Below are positions 1 through 8,987 of a DNA stretch of 64,000 nucleotides, piece by piece. The stretch's first letter is position 1. Every line of letters starts with the position of its first letter. The notes below the pieces were generated by a model. The model ran no database searches. It was not told the DNA's origin and saw only the letters and a program-made list of their open reading frames with translations. Source of the stretch: UBA1672 sp050633645 (GTDB lineage Bacteria; Pseudomonadota; Alphaproteobacteria; Micavibrionales; Micavibrionaceae). The stretch is taken from the NCBI GenBank assembly GCA_050633645.1, contig JBOEGX010000001.1:620001-684000 (forward strand), read 5' to 3'. Position numbers and translations under genes: made by a program.

Positions 1-1
1 G

Positions 2-1114
2 ATTGAAACGACCATACGTGAAGATTCTATGCCACGTGCAGAAAGACAGCATGAAGCAGTTGATTCAACACATACCGAAGAAGGTCTTGCGAAGTTCAAA
101 TGTTACCACGAAGAATTGCAAAATGAAATTAAGATGCTTGAGGCGGCGAAGGGCAACCCCGTATGGAAGCAAGCTGGCGAGCTTAGCAAAAAAATCAATG
201 AATCAACCAATGCGGCGGAAATCACGGCATTGGGCGCGCAGTTAAAACCATATGCCACAAGCACGAAGAATTTGACCGAAAGCGCAATCGCACAGAATGA
301 CGCCTTTATTGATAAATATGATGGCGACCGGTTTGTCGATTACTATATGGGTGGCGAAGCACGTGGTGATGAAGGCCTGGTTGCATTGAGCGGTGGGCGC
401 TATGGCGCCGGAAACCAGATCTTTGGTTCAGATGGACCTGGCGTACAAAGCTATGGCGGCGGCCTTGTTGATGGCGCTGTTGGTACGGTGCAATCATGGG
501 CTTCTGGTTATGGTAAATTGAAGCGTGATGCGGGCCGTTATGGCACGCAAGGCGAGCAAAACACACTGAATTGGATTGAAAATGGTGCGTTTGCATTGGG
601 GTCATTATGGGCATTAAAGCACGGCATGAACATGGCAGGCATTGATAATAAATTGCTTCGTGGTGCCGTCATGGTTGGAGTTATTGGATTTTTCATACAC
701 CGTACAGGGAAAACCGGTCAAGAAATGCATGATTACGGCAAGGTTAGAAATGCAATGCAGAGCGAGGGCTATGGCCGTAACCTTCCAACAAACCTCTCGG
801 ATGCAACCCCGAAAGATCTCGAAGAAACAGCGCAAGAGCTTGCAGATGCGACGGGCAAGAGCAAAGCTGAGATTGATGAAATGGTCAAGGATGTTCAGGA
901 AACCATGGAAAATTCCGGAAATGAATTTGCACAATCTGAAAAAGGTGAAATTCCAAAAGGCGCAGACAACAATGAAGAATCGAGCCCTGTTTCGCAAGGT
1001 GGCGCAAGCTTGGCCAAAGAACTTGCTGATACGAAGAAAGTGGTTGACCCATCAAATGGCGCAGATGCGGCGAATGATGACCCTACTCTGAATGCTGGTA
1101 TGAAAGCATCTTAA
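2..1114 (+). CDS. Hypothetical membrane-associated protein, 5' end cut by window
   Basis: The reading frame is open from the first bases of the window, so the true start lies upstream; the first internal ATG is at 29. I do not recognise the family. The visible part has a hydrophilic helical N-terminal region, a glycine-rich stretch, then one or two hydrophobic segments at about residues 190-240 counted from the ATG at 29, followed by a long acidic, low-complexity tail ending near Lys-Ala-Ser. The two small proteins downstream belong to the EYD family described in the findings, the same large-then-small arrangement seen at 8,988-10,916 and 26,079-27,437. Function unknown; a secreted or membrane-inserted protein with a small partner is a guess. 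Confidence 0.7.
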   Translation: METTIREDSMPRAERQHEAVDSTHTEEGLAKFKCYHEELQNEIKMLEAAKGNPVWKQAGELSKKINESTNAAEITALGAQLKPYATSTKNLTESAIAQNDAFIDKYDGDRFVDYYMGGEARGDEGLVALSGGRYGAGNQIFGSDGPGVQSYGGGLVDGAVGTVQSWASGYGKLKRDAGRYGTQGEQNTLNWIENGAFALGSLWALKHGMNMAGIDNKLLRGAVMVGVIGFFIHRTGKTGQEMHDYGKVRNAMQSEGYGRNLPTNLSDATPKDLEETAQELADATGKSKAEIDEMVKDVQETMENSGNEFAQSEKGEIPKGADNNEESSPVSQGGASLAKELADTKKVVDPSNGADAANDDPTLNAGMKAS

Positions 1115-1236
1115 TAGATGGACGAGTTATCTCTTTTTAAAAACGTCAAGTAATGTTATGATTTTGTTAAGTAAATGCGGATAGGATGGGCGTGAATGTT
1201 CAATCACCCGCCATTTCAGGCAGAGCTTAATATATT

Positions 1237-1686
1237 ATGTCCGACGATGATTTTGATGATTATGACAGATTAGCACCAGAAGAGGTGAAGCGCTCTTCTG
1301 CCCCTCCCCCGAAGCTGGGCGGGTTTGGTGCAGGTAGCGGACGGACGTCTCTTTTTTCCTCTCCCAAAGATTTTGATATTTATTGTGATCGCGGCAAGGG
1401 CATTAACTATATTTTCCATCAATGCGAGTTGAACTATACCATTGATCATCTTGAGTATGATCATGACACACAACGCATTACAGTTTTTTCTAATGATGGG
1501 CAGAGCCTTGATCTGGGCGCAAAAATTCAATGGCTCGTGCGGCCATATATCGCAAAAAACCAACATATATTTGTGATTAGAACCCAAAAAGGCGAAGTTG
1601 TTGACGGTGTTCAGGTCTATCTAAAAGTGAAAGATCCTGAAATCACCAGAGATATGGAAGATAATACCGAAAAAACTTTGAATTAA
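1237..1686 (+). CDS. EYD-family small protein (paralogue 1)
   Basis: 149 residues with an acidic, proline-rich N-terminal tail (about 1-45), then a compact beta-looking domain carrying L-EYD at 72-75 and a G-Q-x-L-x-L-G-x-K-I stretch at 88-97. The domain aligns by eye with three other proteins in this window (1,756, 10,572 and 27,126), which share Y-x-F-H before the EYD motif and the G-x-K turn after it. No enzyme motif, signal peptide or membrane segment is visible. The ribosome binding site is weak. It follows the large orphan ending at 1,114. Function unknown. Confidence 0.75.
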   Translation: MSDDDFDDYDRLAPEEVKRSSAPPPKLGGFGAGSGRTSLFSSPKDFDIYCDRGKGINYIFHQCELNYTIDHLEYDHDTQRITVFSNDGQSLDLGAKIQWLVRPYIAKNQHIFVIRTQKGEVVDGVQVYLKVKDPEITRDMEDNTEKTLN

Positions 1687-1755
1687 TGCAAAAAAATTCG
1701 GGCTTTTTGTGAAATGATTTGTTAGAATAAGTTTAAGTAAGAAAGACTAAACGGG

Positions 1756-2121
1756 ATGATTAGCGAGAATGTAGAAAATGAAGGCGTCTTAACTGGTGGC
1801 CTTGTTGATTTTTTCTATGATGTTAGAGACGATAGTCATCTGAATATTGAGGTCGCAATTAAAGAAGATGGTCGATGTGCCGTATTCTATAATAAACCTC
1901 TAAAACATGATTTAGCATGGTTCGAATATGATTTGGATACTTGCGAGTTAGGATTTGTAATTGATGGTGGTGAGTCGCGTAATTTGGATATCCCTGTAAA
2001 AAAGGAGCTGACCAAAAATATGCAAAACACACATCAGGTACTAACAATATTAATGGATGATGAAACGGGCGCACCTAAAGAAGGTACATATATCCCCCTT
2101 ATTCTTCATTCAAAAGGATAA
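1756..2121 (+). CDS. EYD-family small protein (paralogue 2)
   Basis: 121 residues. The second consecutive member of the family: W-F-EYD at 55-59, preceded by a Y-N-K-P-L segment and followed by a D-G-G-E-S-R turn, in the same spacing as its paralogues. It is acidic and apparently soluble. It lies 70 bases after the 149-residue paralogue and may share its transcript, although AT-rich sequence between them could hold a promoter. The start is the first ATG; the upstream Shine-Dalgarno is poor. Function unknown. Confidence 0.75.
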   Translation: MISENVENEGVLTGGLVDFFYDVRDDSHLNIEVAIKEDGRCAVFYNKPLKHDLAWFEYDLDTCELGFVIDGGESRNLDIPVKKELTKNMQNTHQVLTILMDDETGAPKEGTYIPLILHSKG

Positions 2122-2193
2122 TAAAAAGATCTGTGTCACAGCAGGCGGGTTAAATAAATAAACGTAAAATAAAAAACTTAAGAGGAGTGAAAC

Positions 2194-2418
2194 ATGGCAG
2201 CTACTAGTGCTTTTAATTCAAACAACTTAGAAGGCCTTACACAGGACTTCGGTGCAGCGAATACATTGATATCTTATTCGGTTGCTCTTGATACATCTAA
2301 CAATGTTGCAAGTCAGAATTTATCAATCGGTGGCGAAAACATGACATTTGGTCAAGTTGCTCCTGCTGGCGAAGTGGCACAGAATGACGCTCAATTTACT
2401 GTTCCTGGCGTCGCTTAA
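2194..2418 (+). CDS. Small hypothetical protein
   Basis: 74 residues behind a strong ribosome binding site (AAGAGGAG). The composition is rich in Ala, Asn, Ser, Gln and Gly with few charges, like a small structural or secreted protein, but there is no signal peptide or membrane helix. A clear intrinsic terminator follows at 2,442, ending this plus-strand gene run. No family recognised. Confidence 0.7.
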   Translation: MAATSAFNSNNLEGLTQDFGAANTLISYSVALDTSNNVASQNLSIGGENMTFGQVAPAGEVAQNDAQFTVPGVA

Positions 2419-2441
2419 ATAATAATAATTGCAATTAATTT

Positions 2442-2472
2442 AAAACAGGCGGTACTCCTCGCCTGTTTTCTT
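2442..2472 (+). terminator. Intrinsic terminator
   Basis: A perfect 10-bp stem (AAAACAGGCG / CGCCTGTTTT) with an 8-base loop and T-rich 3' end. It closes the plus-strand run ending at 2,418 and separates it from the convergent minus-strand gene at 2,496. Confidence 0.9.
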
Positions 2473-2495
2473 GTGTCTGAATTTCAAAGCTTAAT

Positions 2496-2720
2496 TTATC
2501 GATCAATAGGTTGCGTGACGGGTGGAGCAGCATTCGCGTCTTTTCCCTTGTTTTTATTCACCATATAGATTTTCCAAAAACTAGAGAGAATGATAAACAC
2601 CAAAATCGCGATCAAGACATAAGGGGGCTTGGCCTGATCATGTACATTATCCTCCCCCAGAAGAACGGGGATATGCTCATCATTCTTCGCATTATCTGTC
2701 TTTTTATTTTGCTTATCCAT
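2496..2720 (-). CDS. Small single-pass membrane protein
   Basis: About 74 residues from the ATG at 2,720 (a TTG lies two codons upstream). A charged N-terminal half of roughly 30 residues is followed by one strongly hydrophobic helix (about residues 34-53, Y-V-L-I-A-I-L-V-F-I-I-L) and a short polar tail. The order suggests an N-in, C-out anchor. No recognised domain. It sits 50 bases downstream of the next minus-strand gene. Confidence 0.6.
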   Translation of the reverse strand: MDKQNKKTDNAKNDEHIPVLLGEDNVHDQAKPPYVLIAILVFIILSSFWKIYMVNKNKGKDANAAPPVTQPIDR

Positions 2721-2770
2721 AAGCAAACCATAAAATATTTTTAGATAAATGTGAATATGTAGAAATACAC

Positions 2771-3508
2771 TTACATTATAAAATCATCATCTTTATTCGA
2801 TGTTTTTTGTTTTGGGGACTTATTGCGCTCCAAATTATCTGGGTCATGGCTTACCCCATGTTTACACAACCACTCATGAAAACGATCTGCGCCCTCCCAC
2901 ACCTTCATACCATCTGTTATTGGTTTTCGCATTTGTTCCAGACGTTCTTTTCCTTCGAAATGGCGCTCCCACTCTTCTTCGGTTCGAATACGATATTTGA
3001 TGAGCCCTCCCACAGGGCTTTCTTCATGTTGTTTCGCTTCGCCGATTGATACCAAGAATGCGCGGCGTAAATCTAAGGCATATTTACGATCCCGATTATC
3101 TGTTTCAGAATCTCGCATGCTGTAATGCGCGTGACCGATATCAGCAGAGGGCATAGAGGGGACATCAAAAACCTCCATAAAGTCTTTTGCCTTTATGTAT
3201 TGATCCTCCCAGTAATGAGAGTTTTCCTTATAACAATAAGCGTCAACCGCCCCTCTTTCGATTTCATTAAGCAAAGCCGTAAATGGCTTTTGCACAAACC
3301 GCGCCATGTCATATTGCGTTGCGTGATGCGGGAAATGCGCCAATCGCGCCATGCCATACATAACCGCACGTGCACCGACAATCAGATCGGGATTAATTGC
3401 GCCGCGCAGATCATCCAGTGATGCCGTTTTGACATTAATGCTTTGCCCTACTCCATTGATTTCGGCTTTCACAACTTCGCGAAACCCCTTTTTAATTACT
3501 ATTGTCAC
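2771..3508 (-). CDS. Hypothetical protein, 245 aa
   Basis: Starts at GTG 3,508 behind AAGGG at good spacing. A soluble, charged protein with no signal peptide or membrane segment and no enzyme motif that I recognise. The C-terminal 25 residues are Lys/Asp rich and likely disordered. Probably co-transcribed with the small membrane protein downstream at 2,496. Function unknown. Confidence 0.7.
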   Translation of the reverse strand: MTIVIKKGFREVVKAEINGVGQSINVKTASLDDLRGAINPDLIVGARAVMYGMARLAHFPHHATQYDMARFVQKPFTALLNEIERGAVDAYCYKENSHYWEDQYIKAKDFMEVFDVPSMPSADIGHAHYSMRDSETDNRDRKYALDLRRAFLVSIGEAKQHEESPVGGLIKYRIRTEEEWERHFEGKERLEQMRKPITDGMKVWEGADRFHEWLCKHGVSHDPDNLERNKSPKQKTSNKDDDFIM

Positions 3509-3624
3509 TTTTACAGCCCTTAAACATTTTAGATAGAACAGATTAAATCAATTCTCACAGCTCTAATCAATTATCAATCTTATTTGATATCCCTGAAAAC
3601 CTTGATCCTGAGGGTAAAAACAAC

Positions 3625-3873
3625 ATGACGACCTTCACGGCAGTTGAGGCGTTTAGAACGCATGTAGATAAACTTCCCCTTAATGACCAAAATCAAGTGG
3701 TTATCATGGGTGAATTTAACCAAGCTATTGTAGATGTCAGAGTTCCTGTAGATGCGATGGATCGTATAGAGCTTGATATGTTGCAACATGTTCGGACAAA
3801 ATTCAAAGGCGTAGAAATCTTATCAGATGGTTTATTTAATGCCGAAGGGACAGAACCTGTGCCGCGGTTCTAA
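3625..3873 (+). CDS. Small hypothetical protein
   Basis: 82 residues behind GAGGGT about ten bases from the ATG. A soluble mixed alpha/beta-looking protein without recognised motifs. It lies 100 bases upstream of lepA in the same direction, but the gap has room for a separate promoter. Function unknown. Confidence 0.6.
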   Translation: MTTFTAVEAFRTHVDKLPLNDQNQVVIMGEFNQAIVDVRVPVDAMDRIELDMLQHVRTKFKGVEILSDGLFNAEGTEPVPRF

Positions 3874-3975
3874 TACCTCAAAATCCCGCTTGCAAAATAT
3901 CAGGTTTCCCCTTAGTTTCAGCAGATATTTTATCGCAGGTGCGCTTGCGTTTTTCAGTTTGTTTAAAGGGGCTTC

Positions 3976-5784
3976 ATGTCACATAAATTAGAGCATATTC
4001 GTAACTTCGCCATTATCGCCCATATTGACCACGGGAAAAGCACCCTCGCCGATCGCCTTATTCAGACCTGTGGTGGTTTGGAAGAACGCGAAATGCAGCA
4101 GCAAGTCCTTGATAACACCGATATAGAGCGAGAGCGCGGGATTACGATTAAGGCACAAACCGTGCGGCTTGAATATACCGCCAAAGACGGTATTACATAT
4201 CAGCTTAATTTAATGGATACGCCGGGGCATGTTGACTTTTCCTATGAGGTTTCGCGCTCGCTCGCATCGTGTGAAGGCTCTTTGCTTGTCGTGGATTCAA
4301 CCCAAGGGGTAGAGGCACAAACCATTGCCAATGTGTATATGGCGATGGAAAACGATCACGAAATTGTGCCTGTGATTAACAAGATTGACCTTCCCGCCGC
4401 CGATATTGACAATGCGAAGGCCGAGATTGAAGATGTGATTGGCTTACCCGCCGATGACGCCGTGCCATGCTCTGGCAAAACGGGCGCTGGCATTCCTGAA
4501 TTGTTAGAGGCGATTGTGACCCGCCTGCCTGCCCCGCTTGAAGGGGATGAGAGCAAGCCAACACAGGCTTTGCTGGTTGATTCATGGTATGATATCTATC
4601 TTGGCGTTGTGGTTTTGGTGCGGGTGATGGATGGCAAGCTCAAAAAAGGCCAAAAAATCAAATTCATGAGCAATGGCGCAACGCGTGAGATTGACCGCGT
4701 TGGGATGTTCACCCCCAAACATGTGCTGCTGGATGAGCTTGGACCGGGTGAGATGGGCTTTATCACGGCCTCAATTAAGGATATATCCGAAACCAATGTC
4801 GGCGACACGATTACCGATTTCAAAAACCCATGCTCAGAGCAGCTAAAGGGCTTTAAGCCGAGCATTCCGATGGTGTTTTGCTCGTTCTATCCCGCCGATG
4901 CGGGGGATTTTGAAAAGCTCCGCGATTCTCTGGGGAAAATCCGTTTGAACGATGCATCTGTGCATTATGAGATGGAAAGCTCTCAGGCGCTTGGGCTTGG
5001 TTTCCGTTGTGGTTTTCTAGGCTTATTGCATATGGAGATTATTCAGGAGCGATTAGACCGCGAATTTGACCTTGACCTTATCCCCACCGCGCCGAGCGTG
5101 GTGTATAAAATCAATATGACCAATGGGGATCAGATCGAACTGTATAACCCCGTGGACATGCCCGATGTGGTGAAGATTGCCTCGATTGAAGAGCCATGGA
5201 TTAAGGCGACGATTCTTGTTCCTGATGAATATCTGGGTGGATTGTTGCAACTCTGCCAAGATCGCCGTGGAAAACAAATTGACCTCACCTATGCTGGCGG
5301 GCGGGCTATGCTCGTTTATCGTCTTCCCCTTAATGAGGTTGTGTTTGATTTCTATGATCGCTTGAAATCGATTTCCAAGGGCTATGCGAGCTTTGATTAC
5401 GAGCTTGATGGCTATGGTGAGAACCAACTCGTGAAGCTTGAAATTCGCGTGAATGAAGAGCCCGTGGATGCGCTCGCCATGATCGTTCACAAGGACAGCG
5501 CGGAGTTTCGCGGGCGCGGCATGTGTGAACGCCTCAAAGATTTAATCCCGCGCCAGATGTTTAAAATCGCGATTCAGGCGGCGATTGGCGGCAAGGTGAT
5601 TGCCCGTGAAAACGTGTCAGCGATGCGTAAAGACGTGACGGCGAAATGTTACGGCGGTGATATTACGCGTAAGAAAAAGCTGCTAGAGAAGCAGAAAAAA
5701 GGGAAGGCTAAAATGCGCCAATACGGAAATGTGAACATTCCTCAATCCGCATTTATCGCGGCGTTGAAGATGGGCGATGATTAG
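3976..5784 (+). CDS. lepA: Elongation factor 4 (LepA)
   Basis: 602 residues, the normal length for LepA, the ribosome-associated translational GTPase. The GTPase motifs are all present: AHIDHGKST near residues 15-23, the R-G-I-T-I switch, DTPGH near 80 and NKID near 136. Domain II, the EF-G-like domains and the LepA-specific C-terminal domain (with the K-K-K-L-L-E-K-Q-K-K-G-K stretch near the end) follow. It acts at the ribosome and inner membrane during initiation/elongation stress. A monocistronic unit by spacing. Confidence 0.97.
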   Translation: MSHKLEHIRNFAIIAHIDHGKSTLADRLIQTCGGLEEREMQQQVLDNTDIERERGITIKAQTVRLEYTAKDGITYQLNLMDTPGHVDFSYEVSRSLASCEGSLLVVDSTQGVEAQTIANVYMAMENDHEIVPVINKIDLPAADIDNAKAEIEDVIGLPADDAVPCSGKTGAGIPELLEAIVTRLPAPLEGDESKPTQALLVDSWYDIYLGVVVLVRVMDGKLKKGQKIKFMSNGATREIDRVGMFTPKHVLLDELGPGEMGFITASIKDISETNVGDTITDFKNPCSEQLKGFKPSIPMVFCSFYPADAGDFEKLRDSLGKIRLNDASVHYEMESSQALGLGFRCGFLGLLHMEIIQERLDREFDLDLIPTAPSVVYKINMTNGDQIELYNPVDMPDVVKIASIEEPWIKATILVPDEYLGGLLQLCQDRRGKQIDLTYAGGRAMLVYRLPLNEVVFDFYDRLKSISKGYASFDYELDGYGENQLVKLEIRVNEEPVDALAMIVHKDSAEFRGRGMCERLKDLIPRQMFKIAIQAAIGGKVIARENVSAMRKDVTAKCYGGDITRKKKLLEKQKKGKAKMRQYGNVNIPQSAFIAALKMGDD

Positions 5785-5867
5785 CGGATGTTTTGTTGAC
5801 ATAATACAAAACTTTGTTTATAAAACACTTTATAAATCTGGAAGAAAAACTTAAGAAATAAAAAATC

Positions 5868-6668
5868 ATGCCAAACGATCCGTTTACTCAAACAACACGA
5901 CAAGAACTTGATAAATTTCAATTGGCTACAACTCGGTTTATTGACACTTTGCATGCTCACTTTTCAGGATATAGTTCGGTAACAATCATTGATAATATAC
6001 GCGCCACGTGTGAGTTGATGTTCGGTATAACCGAACACTTAAAAAAATCAGGGCACCTACCCTCTGATATCTCCCTCGTTTATTCGCGCAAATATAATGC
6101 AGACGAAGAACAAGACCCGATCACCAGTGCAACAAGCGAGATGTATCAAAACTCTCGGAAACGCTCAAACTTTTCTAAACATGCGGATAGAGATGCCTTC
6201 AAGACACTCTCTTATGATCCTTTTATTGATGTCGATCACTTCATCTTTAATATGACAGTAGATTACGAGACTTTGCATTGCGCCCTCATGAAGCATGGGC
6301 TTTTGGATAACAGTAATGAGAAGCTTTATACTATCAAATCCTCTTTGTTAAATAGCATGGGCAAATACAGAGACATATATTACTCACAATACGATGTCCC
6401 AAACCAAGGCGAGGCTTCAAGTGACCCTATGATGGATTTTCAACTTAGACTACTGCATGCATTTGAACTTCGCGGACAAAAAATAGAGTGTTCTGTTCCT
6501 GCCGGAGTGGCAGCATGCGCTATTTTTAGAAAAGATAAATCTTATTTCAAAAAAGAACATGGCGCGAAAAAATTCGAAGAATTAGGCATATGGCCTGTAG
6601 ATACGCAGACAAGCGCACGCTTTACAAAAGAAATCGTTTTACGTCCAGAAAATACCCCTGATATATAA
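5868..6668 (+). CDS. Hypothetical protein, 266 aa
   Basis: A soluble, helix-rich protein with no family that I recognise; no signal peptide, membrane segment or catalytic motif. The ribosome binding site is weak and the leader is very AT-rich, unlike the flanking lepA and protease genes, which suggests a horizontally acquired or lineage-specific gene. It converges on the M48 protease gene at 6,755. Confidence 0.65.
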   Translation: MPNDPFTQTTRQELDKFQLATTRFIDTLHAHFSGYSSVTIIDNIRATCELMFGITEHLKKSGHLPSDISLVYSRKYNADEEQDPITSATSEMYQNSRKRSNFSKHADRDAFKTLSYDPFIDVDHFIFNMTVDYETLHCALMKHGLLDNSNEKLYTIKSSLLNSMGKYRDIYYSQYDVPNQGEASSDPMMDFQLRLLHAFELRGQKIECSVPAGVAACAIFRKDKSYFKKEHGAKKFEELGIWPVDTQTSARFTKEIVLRPENTPDI

Positions 6669-6754
6669 AAGACCATTTTCTAAATCCATAGATTGCCGCT
6701 CGTGCCTGCTAAAAACCCCTCGCAATGACGAGAGAGAATGAACCGATCCCTGCC

Positions 6755-7855
6755 CTAATTATTCAAACCCTTTGGTTCTTGCGGTTCATTATTTGATGAT
6801 GGATCACGCTCTTCGGGGATGAGGGGCTGACCGCTTGCGCGTTTTGCCGCGATTTCCTTGGCCGTGGCTTCCAACGATAGAAAACGTTTCGCGGTTGAGG
6901 GGTGGCTTGTGCCTGCCAAGTGGATGGCTGCGGGGTTGGATGCCCCCATGCGCCGCCATAATGAAGGCGCCGTATCAATATTATATCCTGCGCGCGCGGT
7001 ATGATACATACCGACATAATCGGCCTCATTTTCAAAGCCTTGTGAATGTGCGCCGGCGGCAATATCCGCGCCCAGACGCGTAACATCAACCCCCGTTGCT
7101 ACGGTTACAACCGCACCAAGAATTCCACCGACAATCGCATTGCCGCGCTTGGCCTCCATATGCTTGCGGGAGTTATGGGCTAACTCATGCCCGATGACCA
7201 GTGCCAGTTCCTCATCACTTTCGACAAAGCGCATCATGCCCGTAGTGATAAAAATGGCCTTCCCATCGGCATAGGCATTCACCTTATCCGTATTAGAGAG
7301 CGTCACGGGATAGTCGCATGATTTTTGCGTTTGCAGGGTAACGCCGCCCGCCACGCCATCACGCAGAACAACAAGGTCTATTGCCTCACCGCCTTGCATT
7401 ACGTCTAAAATTTTTCCCATTCTGTCAAAACCGGCCTTGCCAGATTTTAACTCTTCACCGTTTATATGCGTAACCATATCACCGATTTTCATCACCTTTG
7501 ATGCGGGGGATTTATTGGTGATCAATGTCACAGTTGGCCATTCACCAACACCATAAAGCGCGGCGAGCGTGTCTTTATACTCCTTGCCCGTGGTGGCTTG
7601 CGTTTGAGTTACCATGCCCAGATATGGCGCGGTTTTATCCTCACATAGCTCAGCATTGGCGATAAGGATGGGGCGCGCGACATTTTGCAAATGTTGCATC
7701 TTTTCATTTTCGGCTGTGACCGCTATTTCCTTTTGAAGCTGTGCCTCTTTTACCGCGTCGGCATCGGTTATGCTTGGCGCCATTGTTGAGGGCGCGCAGG
7801 CCGACACCATGATACAGGCCAATACGCCCAGAGCCGAATTCTTCAAAAGCGCCAT
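6755..7855 (-). CDS. M48-family metalloprotease lipoprotein with PDZ-like domain
   Basis: 366 residues. The N-terminus is a lipoprotein signal (V-S-A-C lipobox, Cys20), so it is anchored in the envelope. A PDZ-like segment (K-I-G-D-M-V-T-H-I-N-G-E-E-L, about 122-136) precedes the M48 zincin core: HELAH at 223-227 with the third zinc ligand in ENEAD (275-279). A hydrophobic Gly/Ala/Val stretch (about 239-254) follows the HEXXH helix. By family, it is probably a periplasmic quality-control protease. The C-terminal 25 residues are polar and disordered. PDZ-type control inside the chain is a notable arrangement. Confidence 0.88.
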   Translation of the reverse strand: MALLKNSALGVLACIMVSACAPSTMAPSITDADAVKEAQLQKEIAVTAENEKMQHLQNVARPILIANAELCEDKTAPYLGMVTQTQATTGKEYKDTLAALYGVGEWPTVTLITNKSPASKVMKIGDMVTHINGEELKSGKAGFDRMGKILDVMQGGEAIDLVVLRDGVAGGVTLQTQKSCDYPVTLSNTDKVNAYADGKAIFITTGMMRFVESDEELALVIGHELAHNSRKHMEAKRGNAIVGGILGAVVTVATGVDVTRLGADIAAGAHSQGFENEADYVGMYHTARAGYNIDTAPSLWRRMGASNPAAIHLAGTSHPSTAKRFLSLEATAKEIAAKRASGQPLIPEERDPSSNNEPQEPKGLNN

Positions 7856-8012
7856 ATACTTATCTTTCTTACGTTTTTTGCGGTTTATTGAGAGTAAAAC
7901 TATAGGAGGGAAGCAGGGGGATCAACCATAAATAATGCTTTCTTCTGTTTGCAAAAAATTTGGGATTGTGGCACAGATGTCTTTATCAATTAAAAAACAG
8001 AGCGATCAGGTC

Positions 8013-8150
8013 ATGAAAACACTCAAAATATCACTTTTCCTTTTGTCTTTTTTGTTGCTTGGTGCGTGCGAATTTCACGATAAGCATGATCATAACGAGC
8101 TGACCCTATCAAAGCATCTCGCGTCAGTACTGGAAAGCCTTACACCGTAA
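8013..8150 (+). CDS. Small lipoprotein 1
   Basis: 45 residues. I choose ATG 8,013, because it begins a classic lipoprotein signal (Lys, hydrophobic core, L-L-G-A-C lipobox); an in-frame ATG at 7,935 would bury it. The mature part is about 27 residues, with H-D-K-H-D-H near the start, which could bind metal. It resembles entericidin-size lipoproteins. First of three consecutive tiny lipoprotein genes. Confidence 0.65.
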   Translation: MKTLKISLFLLSFLLLGACEFHDKHDHNELTLSKHLASVLESLTP

Positions 8151-8154
8151 CGTG

Positions 8155-8277
8155 ATGAAATTAATTACGCTCAGCTTTGTCCTTTTCGCCCTGTCCGCCT
8201 GTGAAAGCACGCGTGGTGACCTTTTGGATATCCTTGATAAGGGCGCCTATAGCCACGGGCGCAAAGCGGGAGGTTGA
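8155..8277 (+). CDS. Small lipoprotein 2
   Basis: 40 residues starting at ATG 8,155, four bases after the previous stop. It has a short signal peptide ending in L-S-A-C (Cys16), then a mature part of about 25 residues. Too short for most gene finders, but the lipobox, reading frame and tight spacing support it. Likely translationally coupled to the upstream gene. Confidence 0.55.
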   Translation: MKLITLSFVLFALSACESTRGDLLDILDKGAYSHGRKAGG

Positions 8278-8340
8278 AAACTCTGCTTTATATCGCTGTT
8301 TCACTTTACTGCCGTTTTTATATCCGCTAACCTTTCTCTC

Positions 8341-8538
8341 ATGAAGAAAATCATGTTGCTCATTGCCCTTATGCCTATGCTCTGCTCTTGTGGCGCATCG
8401 GGGCGCTTACTTGGCAGTGTTGCACGACTTCCCGTGGATATCGTCAAGGCGGGAACGGGGACGTATGATGAAGGCGAAGCGCCGCCCGAATATTCCGACA
8501 TAATGGCAGAGCCAATGCCGCTTTCGCACGCGCCATAG
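8341..8538 (+). CDS. Small lipoprotein 3
   Basis: 65 residues. Signal peptide M-K-K-I followed by a hydrophobic core and L-C-S-C lipobox (Cys17). The mature part has a small hydrophobic patch, then an acidic, proline-rich tail ending in H-A-P. Third in the tandem set; no recognised domain. Role in the envelope unknown. Confidence 0.65.
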   Translation: MKKIMLLIALMPMLCSCGASGRLLGSVARLPVDIVKAGTGTYDEGEAPPEYSDIMAEPMPLSHAP

Positions 8539-8556
8539 ATGTTTCATCATAAATAT

Positions 8557-8585
8557 TTGCGCTAAATTTTGGTATCAGTTATAAT
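8557..8585 (+). promoter_or_regulatory. Probable sigma70 promoter
   Basis: TTGCGC, 17 bases, TATAAT. A consensus -10 lies 33 bases before the start at 8,618 and would drive the 8,618-10,916 gene run. Confidence 0.55.
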
Positions 8586-8617
8586 ACCCTCTTGAAAATA
8601 TCAAAAGGGTTGAATTA

Positions 8618-8968
8618 ATGGTTTCGTTTGAAAAAAAGTCATCAAATTGGGGCGTGATGAAGGCATCACCTGAAGAGTGGGCAAGTGTGAAATCGCTCAT
8701 CAATCATGTTGCGAAGCCTGAAGTTTTTGACGCGAGCGATTTAGGCCCGATGTCATCAATGCCACGCGAAAAATGGGAAATGTGGACTAACCACTACGCT
8801 GATAACGCCACTCCGCCTCCGGCAATGCACCGAAATGATTTGAACGTCATATTTATGACCGCCGTAAATTCAGAGGATGCCGATGTTAAGGGCTTAACGG
8901 ATGAGCATATGCAAATTATTAATGAATTAAGACAGCACAGTATCAGCGATGCTGTAAGTTGCGGATAA
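8618..8968 (+). CDS. Hypothetical protein, 116 aa
   Basis: Behind AGGG and the promoter at 8,557. A soluble protein with Trp- and Pro-rich segments; no family recognised. It lies 19 bases before the 512-residue orphan and probably belongs to the same operon (8,618-10,916). Confidence 0.65.
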   Translation: MVSFEKKSSNWGVMKASPEEWASVKSLINHVAKPEVFDASDLGPMSSMPREKWEMWTNHYADNATPPPAMHRNDLNVIFMTAVNSEDADVKGLTDEHMQIINELRQHSISDAVSCG

Positions 8969-8987
8969 TAAATGTAAGGAATTTTTT

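Noticed and set aside
2511..2744. 77-residue plus-strand frame with hydrophobic end
   Set aside because: Lies opposite the small membrane protein at 2,496 and past a terminator; it is probably a shadow.
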